A stretch of DNA of 64,000 nt from Litoditis marina (taxonomy: Eukaryota > Nematoda > Chromadorea > Rhabditida > Rhabditidae): the NCBI GenBank assembly GCA_964036275.1, contig OZ038439.1, positions 17,096,330 to 17,160,329 on the forward strand, written 5' to 3'. The notes beneath the pieces were generated by a model. That model made no database searches, was not told where the DNA came from, and saw nothing but the letters and a program-made list of their open reading frames with translations. Positions 24,784-35,559 of the stretch are shown here, piece after piece. Position numbers and translations under genes: made by a program. The first letter of the stretch is position 1, and the number at the start of each line of letters is the position of its first letter.

Positions 24784-25999
24784 GGAGGGAGAGAGATGGG
24801 GAGAGAGAAATAAAAAGAGAGAGTGAACAAGGAACTATTTCAATTGAAGACGACACGGTTTTTACAACATAGGAATGCATCTTTCTGACATACATACGTG
24901 ATCAGACTCATGCTGACACTATAGTAGAGAACTTCCAGGTTTGGGAATCGTGTTTTAAGATTAAGATTTTTTGAGTTTTCCCGTTTTCGAGGCATGGAAA
25001 ATTGCCGGGTCTCTAGTTTTCGAGTTCCGAGTCTGACCCGACTTGAAAGTTTCGGAGTCAGTTTGTAACAACTTGGAGCACTTCCCTAAAAGGCCATAAT
25101 GTTTTACATCCAAGCCATTCAAAGCTCTCGAAATGAGGCTTTTCCTGTTTTTCACACTCTTCGAGCCAGATGTAGAGCATGTGTTTCAGGAGCAAGTGTG
25201 AGAACTTCGTTCAACATAGTGTTGGACTCATAACTAAATTGAGAAGAATTGAGGGAATACGGTGGTAGGAAAAGTCATATTGAAACGTTGCACTCACGGT
25301 TCGTTGCCCAAAAATCACGCCTAAGGTAAGCAGTTCTGGTATAGATGGTGAAAGTTTTGCTGGAGTGTCAACGTGGTGTGATAAAGAATTTTTCAACTGC
25401 TAGTATAGGAAGGATCTTCTATCGTGGATTTGAGGAATAATGTTAAATCTCAAATGACGTATTTATGGTTTCATGGCCAGGCGGTAACGTCTGACACTAC
25501 GCTCAAAAACAACAGTTTTATCTCAAAAAACGCCTGCCACTATTCATTTAGGAGGAAGTGACGCTTCTATCGCTTAACTACGGCGGCATGCTTAAACTTT
25601 CTTTGTCTTTCTTCGTTTGTAGCCTTCCTTCTCTAAAAAAAAGTCGAAACTTTCTCATCCAAGTTAATATCCTGACCAAGTGATGTGATTTAAGTTGGAA
25701 CAAACTGAGCTATCGCGCACCATGTCTCCAAGTTGAGATCGTGAGTTCTCTTCAAACCATATTTCTACGTAAAGTTTAGTTAAACTGGAAAAAACAGGAC
25801 AAAAAGGAAGTGAGTTAGAGAGAGGACCGGAAATAAGTGGTACGTTTTGCGTCTGCCTAGAAAAAAAAACTCCAGTGGAAAAACCCCAGTGGAAGGTCAA
25901 TTTTCGGAAAACGTAGTGAATGAGGTGGTGTTAAATGAGTCGTTTTCCCACGTAGTGATTGAGGTGTCAAAAGGACAGTCATAAATCGGTCGGATAATT

Positions 26000-26271
26000 A
26001 TGGGGGAGGGAAGGCCGCCGAGAGATAAGAAGAGAGGAGAAAGGGAGTGATGAGAGAGAGCGAGAGGGAGGGAGAAAGAGAGAGATGAAGAAAAGTAGAG
26101 AAGAGAGAGAAGGAACGGAGGGTTGAGAGAGACAAAGAGAGTGGTGGGAAGAAGAAGTGAGGGAAGGGGGGGGGAGACGAAAACAGTTGATGGAGAAGGG
26201 AGAGATGTGGGAGAGACAGAAGGGAGACCGTCGCGAAATAAGAAGAGAGGGCAAGGGAGAGGACGGGAGGA

Positions 26272-26324
<53 letters not shown>

Positions 26325-26338
26325 GAGAGAGAGAGACG
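26000..26338 (+). repeat. GA-rich polypurine tract
   Basis: More than 300 nt almost free of pyrimidines on the plus strand, ending in (GA)n near 26280-26334. Flanking frames rich in Arg/Glu (or Ser/Leu on minus) are compositional artefacts. Confidence 0.85.
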
Positions 26339-26458
26339 GATCTTCTTCAACGTATGCATCTGTGTTATTTCATTGTGTCCTACTACAATTTCGACAATGG
26401 TCGCGCGCGCTTTTTCCTGCCTTTTTCATTCCTCGAACCTCGCTCCTTTTGTGTCTTT

Positions 26459-27050
26459 CAGGACGTGTTTGAACTTACTAAACAGGCAGATGTGGTTGGA
26501 ATGAGAGAATGGGATGCATGGAAATGTTGCTCAACTATAAATATGAATATTCAGTGAAAAAAGTAATACATTCACCTCAAACAAAGGTGAATCTAGGTAT
26601 CAGCAACACTTTGACTGTCTAGCAGCAGGAATAGGAAGGAATGGGGGGGGGGGAAAGGTCGCGCTGGCTGAAATGGCGATTTCTGACATTCAACAATTGT
26701 AGTTTGATGGTCTCCGAAAGTTTCAGCGATTATTTGTAGTTTCAGGACTTGTTTGAATCTACTAATCAGGCAGATGTGGTTGAAATAGAGAATGGGATGC
26801 ATGGAAATGTTATAAAACTATGCAATGTAAGGATTCAATTGGGAAGAAGTAGTCCAATCAAATGAAACACAAGTAACTAAAGATATTACAAACACTTTGC
26901 CTTTTTTAGAAGCAGGATTCTGGAGAAAGGAGGAAGGGGGGGGGGTTGCGCTGGCTGAAACGGTGTTTGTCTGACCTTCTACGTTTGTAGTTTGATGCTG
27001 TCGGATAGTTCTAGCTGTTATTTGTAGTCTCGGATGTGTGAAATGATCAA
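26459..27050 (+). repeat. Tandem repeat, period about 284 bp
   Basis: CAGGAC(G/T)TGTTTGAA starts units at 26459 and 26743, with a decayed third near 27030. Shared parts include GGCAGATGTGGTTG and GAATGGGATGCATGGAAATG. Two units carry a run of 10-11 G and a GTAGTTTGAT motif. Confidence 0.8.
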
Positions 27051-27743
27051 AACTCGACTCTAATATAGCCTCAATGAATATCAGTTTTGAAGACAACCAG
27101 TAAAATCACTCAGAATTAGTAGGAAAATTTATAAATAAAGTAACACTCGAGAAATCACACTTTCGAACTCATAGACTTATTCAATAAATTATTCTATTCT
27201 GTTCTAATCCTAATAACAGTTAACGGTATTTCTTGAATGTGATACATACAACACATTTTGTTACTTCTTCTCTGATATAGCTGATATTTCGAAGTATAGT
27301 TGGCATCAAAAGAACAAACTTCCTCTTTTTGACCTGTTTGCAAAATGTACTAATTCTAAGTGAACACAAAAAATGCAGAATAATTTAATCTCAGAACAAA
27401 CAAACACAAAATATCCGAAAGACTATTCTAGTTCTTTCTTCAAACATGCACCAATACATGCGAAAGGCTAGGTATAAAGCGGTGAGATCAGAAAGTAGAG
27501 GATTTGGGGCTGAGATCAACAAGATATCGACTTTGATTGAAAAGTCTTGTCAATATACAAATATACAGTATGTATGACAGAAACGATTGGAGCATTGTGA
27601 GTTATAAAAGGTAAAGCTCAAACAATTTGCTCAGGGAAAGTGTGAGGGTTAGATAGATAGAGTTAGAGAAGAAATTCTAACAATGTTATCAGATCAAAGA
27701 TTAAGTTTACAACAAAAATGACGGTTTGAAATAACGATTGGTA

Positions 27744-28101
27744 TTTATTGCGAGGAATGAAATAACGTGCACATTTTAGCTCACGAGAAGACTGATATCA
27801 TGTGGAACACATTATCCTGAGCAGTTACCCATAGTTTTTGAAACTTATTACAAATACAATCTTGAATAGTTTGGAGAGCTCAATTGCAGACACAAAATTG
27901 GGATATATAGTTACCTAGTTATTATAAATCTCAATAGAAAACACAAAATACAAGTGTAGAATATGATGAATAAGTAAAGCACAAAGTCATCATGAGATGT
28001 GAAACGAAATGAATTTCCGATGAAACAGCTTACGTGATAGTGACAAATGTAGCTCTGAGCAACGGTTTACAATCGAAATTCTCATAACTAATCAACCAGT
28101 C
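27744..28101 (-). terminator. nrx-1 3' UTR and poly(A) signal
   Basis: The first canonical AATAAA on the minus strand after the stop codon is at 27749-27744 (TTTATT on plus), implying a 3' UTR of about 360-375 nt. No earlier AATAAA or ATTAAA was seen. Confidence 0.5.
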
Positions 28102-28719
28102 TCACACGTACCACTCCTTGAAGTCCTTCTTTTTGATGTTTCCGTTTAGTGCCGCCCCGTTTCCATTGCCGTTCATGGGTGGACCGGTTGGTATTACGGA
28201 ACCCTTCAACGGTTGATAGCCATTGCCGTTCATCTAGAAAAAAAGTAATAATTCGAATTTCACGATGGAGTGGAACAAAGTGGAAGTTCCTCGTGTTGTT
28301 CTAGAACACCAATTTTCAACAATTTGTACCGCTATTCAATTCAAGACTTTATACATTTCATGGTTCAAGCGTACGAACCACAAATTTTGTGCCTGAATTT
28401 TAGATCAAGCCTGAAAGCTTTATCGATTTTTTTTTAAAATTCATTGCACTCCATATTGTATGTATTTCACTCATTATGAAAAAAAACTAAAATAACTAAA
28501 TAAAATGACACACGGCCGACATAGTTTCCGGGAATATAATAATAATATATAAAGTTATTTTCTTTTATTATATCGCTATTAAACTATTGCTTCCCGACCC
28601 ACCTGTGGTTGTCTGCCTAACAATGGTTGTTTCGAGGGGTCTCCCCCCAGTGGGGGTGACAGATCCGACGAAATGGCGGTGTAACCAGAAGGAGGCTTGT
28701 TGTTGTTGTTGTTCATTGC
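28102..28719 (-). CDS. nrx-1: nrx-1 exons: cytoplasmic tail and PDZ ligand
   Basis: Exons 28603-28719 (Asn-rich AMNNNNNKPPSGYTAISSDL, then PPLGGDPSKQPLLGRQPQ) and 28102-28233 (MNGNGYQPLKGSV, later MNGNGNGAALNGN, ending KKKDFKEWYV-stop). The last residues parallel the vertebrate KDKEYYV, which binds CASK/Mint-type PDZ proteins. TGA is at 28102-28104. Confidence 0.98.
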
Positions 28720-31700
28720 CTGCAAACAAGGATGGGTTGCAATGTGATCTTTGGTTTTGTAGTTTGATGTTCTACATCACTTTTCTTATCTCTGCCTCTA
28801 GCGACAATTTTGAAAGTTTTTTTAATCAATACGCAACATTTCGAGACTCGTTTTGAGGTATGTGTAACATATTAGAACTATGAATATGTACTTTGTGTAA
28901 AAAAAGCACTAAAAAAAGATAATTTCATTGCGTATCATTACAAACGAATTTCCTTATTGGCCGTAACAAACAAATAGTGTTGTCGGGTTGTCGCCGAGAG
29001 TGGTCATACTGTGACATTTTTGACACGTCTGACATTGACATTACCTCGACTTTCGATCGATTTCTCGAAATTTTGAAAATTTACCCCTCCTTATCTGTGG
29101 TTATATGTTCTCTATATAGCAAAAACCTCACGTACTTTGTATCCAAAAACAAGTAGTAACCTACACTTTTTATACATGAATATAATCTGTTCACTCACCT
29201 CCGGGTACTCGCCGGGCGGTGGGTTCTGTCGACACCGGAAGACGCAGAACACAACTATGGCGATGAGAAGCACGACGGTCAATGAGGCTATCATTACCAG
29301 CGCCGTTCGCGGAAAGTCACCCGTGTCCATCTCGTTGTACTGGAAGTGGGTATTTATTAGCTGGTGATCAGATAGTTAGTACACTAAGTAAATTACTCAC
29401 TTTTTTTACGGTCAATCATAGTAATAACAAACTACTGTACCAAAGGATGAATGGTCAGTTACTTGTTGGGGGAACGGTGTACTAAACAGTCTTGGGTGAA
29501 AGATGTTTGTGAATAAAAGTAAAACTCATCTAATGAATATCGATAAACTACAGAATAATATTCGAGAAAGGAAGGAAATGAAAGTGGTACGTTTCGCCTC
29601 TACCCCAGACGTAACCACCAAAACCAAATATTCCTTCCCTTGAGGCTCCTCAGTGAGGTAGGGAAGGAATGTTCAGATCATCGTCCAATAGGATCAATTT
29701 CATAGTGACAGATAAATTTCTCTCTAGTGAGAAGGAAAAAAGGAGGAAGAAAGATAAACACTAATCTACTAGATAATAGAATTAATAAACTATTACTCAG
29801 ATACTTGGAATTACTCAGATATACTATAAAATATAATCTACTGAATTATCAATTTTTAAAATATAATCTACATATTATAAAATATAATCTACTGGCGGTT
29901 AGGTTTACACAGCGGTTAGGTTTACTGATTGCCTAGAGAACTGCACCATTTTAAGCAGCGTCGTGTCGCAAGGGTACGTACGGTTCAATTTACCAATGCA
30001 GATTACCGTAACTGTCGGTATTAAAAACACTGTGTTGGAGCTGGTTCAATATCAAAATCAATAATCAAATAAGGAGAAAAACAGTTGTTTTATACGAAAT
30101 TTATTCGTGTCAAATAGGGAATCACCTAACAAAGTATCTAGTTGATATTCATAAGTAATTTATTTGTTTTTATGTATGCAAGAGAAAAAAGCAACTGCAA
30201 TGTATTCGCTAGTATATTGGTTATTCTTTAGTTTCTCGATCATTGCTTTAATATTATTACAAAAGTCGGGATTACTAGAACAAACACGAGCAATTCTCGG
30301 TGTTTCCCCGTAAATGAGGTTTCGTAAAATTCTTTTGAGAATAAATGAGTGCAAATGGGGAAATCTTTTGAGATCAAATTGAAGTAATCGGTCTTATTAT
30401 AAAAATTAAAGGGGGACAGAAAGTAAAGTTATTATGAAAGAGCTTATCAAGAGAAACCGATAAATATAACTTTTAATTCCAACTAACGATCCTAACTTGC
30501 ATACGGTTGACACATGTTTGCCTGTATTGGCGCGCGCAATGTTATATTTAGATACCCGGGGGTACCTAAACTAGCTTTCCTTTCTGCCCCCTTTAAACTG
30601 TATTGAAATATTAGTTACTCTTAATTGTAAATTTAGATAATCACAAGCTCTTTAAGTAAAACTAAAAGATAATACTTTTTACAAACTAAACCGTAATTGT
30701 TAGCAGCTTTATCTAAAGGACAAACAATAAAACAGTTATGAAGTCTTGTAATTGACCTCTGAACGTAATTGAGATTACTTTGTTTCTCACCAAACCTCGT
30801 AAAAAGTGGTGTCAGTAGAGTTGCAAGTTTGTTTCTCACGTTTACTGCTCGTTATTCACACGTTCCTACTAACTGAAAACGTACATGCATTCTAGTCAAT
30901 CAGCTACCAGATGAGTAAATCCACGTATACCGTTAGTCACGTACAAAGTTACGTGAACCGGTGGAAATACATTCGCAAGCACACAATTATTAAGTTTCAC
31001 ACTTTTTATTCACTGGATTTAGTCCTAGTATAAGTCCAAAAGCTGGGACTAGAAGAAGATTAAGAAATCTCGGCTATAGCGAATGATGCCACGGCCGGCT
31101 TGTTTACTGCGTATCGGGCAAGAAACATTGGAATAATTAATAAGAACGGAGAGGAATCTCTCTATTCTCTCGGTTTTCGTCTCTCTCTTATTTCATACAT
31201 ATTTCTATATCTCATGCTTTTTCTCTCCATCTCTCTCTCTCTCTTTCAATCACATTCTACCTTCATTCTTGTGCCCTCAGTTCTCTGAATCACTCTCTTT
31301 ATACTCTCCACTACTCAGTTTTCTTCCCCCACCCCATTCTTTTTCTCTCTTTTCACCCTCTCCGATTATCATAAAACCATAAATTTTCTCATATATTACC
31401 ACTTCGTGTCCCGTGGGTCCTATTCACAGCTCCACCAATCAATGAAGAATGACCTACATGTTCCTTATCCCTCTTGATAGAAAAAAACGAAAAGCTATAT
31501 TTTTCTATTTTTACGATGGAAATGGATCACTAGCTACCTGATTAAGAAAAATATGGTTGATTTTACGCTTTTGCAGAGGAATTTAGTTTCCGGAAACATA
31601 TCAGACTTTGTACTAAGTTCTCCAATGTCCTCACTATACTTTCTGACCATGTTGATTGAGTCATAGTGTCATGTTACGATGGGTGATAAAAGATTTTCGA

Positions 31701-34700
31701 GAAATGCATAATTTGTTTTTAACGCTCCCTTTTTCTTTCTCTAACTCTTTTTTTCCCTCAAACATCGAAATGGAATTGACTATACTATACCTTCATGGTG
31801 GTCGTGATCAAATCGCCCATAGGCGTCGTTGGCCTTACTGGCGGGATTGTAAATGAAGGCGCCGTCCTGACTTTGGCCGTGGAGGCAACCAGTGAAGTGA
31901 AGCCCAAAGTAGAGGTAGTTCGTTCTGCAAACATTATTGATTAGGGGAGGTCAGATACATCATATTTGTAAATCGGACAACACACGTGGAAATGAACGTA
32001 GGAACATGTAGCAAACTTAAGCTCTGTTCATTCACAACACACACACTTTGCCTGAAATGATGAGTTTTCACAATGGTATAGATGACGCAAAATGAACTAA
32101 AGAGAGAGTACAACTTGTTTTCGTCGAGTTTTTTTATTTTCGCTCACATGTCATTTCGAAAGCGTCACAAACAGACCATGCAACTGAAACGAGATACGCG
32201 AACAGAAACAATCCGAATAGATTTGTCAAAGCCTTAGACATCATCAAGTACCGTTCCTCTTTGAACTTCGAGAGTTTTCATTATAAAAGCTCAAATGTAC
32301 TCGGAATCCAATATTCTGAATAGCGAGAATGCAGTAGAAACTAAGGCGACATAAGTTAAACCTAAGTTTCTACAGAATATCATACGAGAAGCGGCCAACA
32401 TCAACTTTTCATTTGAAAAAAAAACATGAAAAGTCACTTAGACTCAAGGGAAAACATGAGAATCAGTAGATTTCTTCCTAAAACACGAGGCTTTTAGTGA
32501 GTGTCCAACTTGGGCTCCGGAAGCGATAATTGCCGTAGGGGAAAGGCGCCAAGTGGAGTGACAGACTGCAGTTATCAACTTCCTTTCGAAATGACGTTTT
32601 AGACAGTGTAGTTTGGTCAGGTACCAAGAGATAGAAGTTGACATTTAAAAAACTTGAACGCTTTTCTCTTGATTGAACGGAGTATAGAGTTACCAGGTAT
32701 TACTTCGAATACGCAGCAAAAAAATCGGAGTGACAGCCTGGAGTTATCCACTTCCTTTCGAAATGACGTTCAAATTGTGGACAAATTTGGTGAATTTGAG
32801 AACTAATGTCTACCATTTTCGTAGTGAAGTTCAAATTTTTTTATCAAGAACCGTAGAGCCTATCTTCTTGTCAGCTAAACAAACGACAGAGTCACAAGCT
32901 TAGATCGTATCAGCAATTTCAATAAGTTATCAAACAATATTTGCCACATATAACATTGTACAATGTAAAACTGTCGTGTTCTAAATCCGAAACGGGAGGT
33001 GTTAATATCTCCATGCATAGTGGATGACATTTAGCAGCTGCGAATATAGAACCCTCATCTAGGGTGGTTGCCTGGGGTGATAATATCAAACTCGCATAAA
33101 TCTCATTAGAACAGAACGGTGTCTCGGATCTCAGAGGTGGTCTAAGTTTCAGATTATTGGAAATGTTTGTTTTTATGAAATAAAATGTTGAGAAAGTTAA
33201 TATTAGTTGACAGAAATGTTCAATTCCAGTTTTCTATATACTATTGGTACCAAATTCAAAAAGCATCTTCATCTAATGCTCAATCATTTATCATTTTCGA
33301 ATTGTGATAACCAGATTCAGCAGTGTATATAAAACTCTAAATGTCATTCGAATCGAAATAGAACGCAGGGCGTTACTTCAATACTCCATCTATTTAAAAT
33401 GAGTACACATAATAGTGTATATTAATGCCGGCACCTAGCCGGGCGCCTGCCAACTTCAGTTTGCGGCCGAAAAGCAGGAAATGGCGCCTGACTCGAAAAT
33501 TGCCGCCCTGCATTTTGAGTTGTGGCCGCAATCAAAATAGGGACACGTAGTAGGTTTCAGATGTAGGGGAAGATCTGGCCAAAGTTCACAAACATTATCG
33601 TTTCAGTGCGCAACTTCGACCAGTACAGATGGGAACTAAGCAAATTTGGGTTCTGGTTGGTTCAAAAGGTTTGCGAGTTGAGTGTACTAAAATGAACAAA
33701 ACTAGTGAATTTGTAGTAGGAACCATATATGAAATGACTTCACGCGGTCAGAGAAGCGAAAACTCAGAAAGGAAAAAGAAAGAAGAAAAAAATGGTCGTC
33801 CCATAGTCAGCTAAGTTTGTATTCGGATCATTCACAAGCATTCTCTAACTTCGAAAAATTCTGCGTAAGCACTCAATACCTGTCCACCACTATATTCTCA
33901 TAAGGTTCCACCCATTAAAACATAGGCACAACAGAAACTGAGCCATTCAAGTGCATGCGATATGCTCCAAAAAAGAGCTCTCAATATAATTTGTCCGTTG
34001 GTTGTTCAAAAGGTTCAAACCTAGGTATTTCATACCCTAACTTATTATTTAACTTTCGGGAATTTAACAATAATGTACTCGCGAATGAAATCCGCTAAAA
34101 AGACCTTATTTCTCAATTGTACATTTCAGGTAGCACTCTAGCATGATTTCCAGTAAGTTTAAGTGAAATTGATAATGTACTTTGATCGACCAAACTAAAC
34201 ATCCACACAACACACGAATCTAGTAGCAGTGAACCGAGGATGAACCGAAATTGAACACAGCAACCACCCGCACACGAAACCTCTAGGCATGACAGCAAAC
34301 CAAGGAGAAGGAGCTTCCGACCAGCGAAATAGCACACTTGACAGAGAGGACACAGACAGATAGACAGGCGCCGGTCGGAAGCTGGCAGCAAGCAACACAC
34401 TTGTCACCAACCGGTGGTTGTCATCCGCGGCGTGGTCGTGGTTCGCCTGGTTGTTGTTGTTGTTTTCCTTGTTGTTGTTGTTGTTGTTGATGTTGTTTTT
34501 CTGGTAGTACTCGGCTTTTTCGTAGTTGTCGACGTAGTGGTCATGGCCGAAGTGGTGGTATTCATTCTATGATTCAGCCAAGCCGGACCGGTTATCATGG
34601 GCTCTGGCAATAAATCAATATCTGCCCAAATACTCTCTCCCAGATACTCGGGGTTCTGCTCGGCCGCTATGCTGACACTTTCATACGGTCGTGGCAATAC

Positions 34701-35559
34701 GGTGGGCCGCAGTGCACTAGGATGCGCCGTGGTGGCGGTGGTGCCAACCGGATCGACCGGGTGCAGCTCAGGAACGATCAGGAGTGTTCGCTGACGCGGT
34801 GGTGGTGTCTGCTGACGCTCTACCGGTGTTTCAGTGGTGGTGCGTCGCATTTTCGGTGTGGTGGAGGTAGTGGCGGTGGCGGTGGTGGTGGTGACTAGAG
34901 GTTTCGTGACCGGGGTAACCTGGTTCATTGGCGGTTCATCGGCTGAAGCCTCAAAAAAATCGTCCAAGTCCGACAAATACACAACGGGTGCCTGCGTGTG
35001 GCCTTGAGGTGCGGTGGTGCTTTTAGTGCGGGGTAACTCACCGCGCGGAGGATGCGTGGCGCGACGCGGTACGGTCACGGCGGAGGGAAGAACGGGGGTG
35101 AAGAAACCTGAAAACAACGAAGTGAATATGAGTTATGGTTATCTTACTTAATGAAATAGCCAAAGTGTTTGACTCTCGATTTTTGATTCACATATTCCTC
35201 TATAACCAGAAAAAAACCCAGGAAACGTGTATCTGATAATTTCAAGAACGATGCCTTTTTTTCGAAGTGAGTCTTTTACACTTCTTATTGTTACAAACAT
35301 CCGTTCACGTGGTAGAACGAATTTATCGAATCCTCAACTGTTCGACACAGTAAACCTAACCCGCATCATCCTCCTGTAGACTCAGGGTACCATCATAATT
35401 ATAGCTAGCGGCGGTGGGCCGAGCGCGAGCCCGCGCCTGGTGGCGCGCCGCGTCAAAGTTTGGCGCGAACCGCGGCGGCGGAGGCGCGTTCAGTCGACAC
35501 TTGGGCGAATGCCAATCCATTAGGCAGAGGATTGGCAGCACAGTACTGGTTATGACCAT
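28102..35559 (-). CDS. nrx-1: gamma-type short neurexin isoform (nrx-1)
   Basis: Alternative transcript starting inside the nrx-1 locus. First exon 35361-35559 starts with ATG at 35559 and ends in phase 1 (donor GTTAGG). It joins the stalk exon 34412-35107, which needs exactly one incoming base, then 31791-31924, 29199-29339, 28603-28719 and 28102-28233. Total 1419 nt, 472 residues. The product has a short hydrophobic N-terminus (MVITSTVLPILCLM), an Ala/Arg/Pro-rich segment, the Thr-rich stalk, the membrane helix and the PDZ-ligand tail, but no LNS or EGF domain. C. elegans nrx-1 is known to make such a gamma isoform, which acts in synapse assembly independently of alpha. The assignment here rests on position, phase and open frame; no transcript evidence is available. 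Confidence 0.85.

Larger units (their letters stand above)
10769..27743. other. 17 kb intergenic region between madd-2 and nrx-1
   Basis: No gene could be supported. Contents: polypurine or polypyrimidine blocks at about 11196-11315, 12243-12403, 15737-15875, 16616-16905, 17388-17475, 21365-21560, 23812-23925, 24185-24450, 24740-24830 and 26000-26338; an unassigned open-frame block (14066-14740); paired GC boxes (13971-13996); MITE-like element B (17736-17908); a repeat cluster (19219-20220); a perfect 140-bp inverted repeat (20379-20723); a solo end of element A (23071); and a 284-bp tandem repeat (26459-27050). The madd-2 promoter is presumably in the left part. Confidence 0.6.

Noticed and set aside
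8086..28102. Possible operon of nrx-1 and madd-2, both on minus
   Set aside because: About 17 kb separates the nrx-1 poly(A) signal from the madd-2 start; nematode operon genes are usually a few hundred bp apart.
29630..29670. Hairpin containing TGAGGTAG, the let-7 seed
   Set aside because: The stem is only 11 bp with a self-complementary loop; too short for a miRNA precursor, and the rest does not match let-7.
34113..34410. Minus-strand open frames just after the stalk exon (hydrophobic, Cys-rich)
   Set aside because: They lie in the intron; the next exon at 31924 fits the stalk exon's phase exactly.
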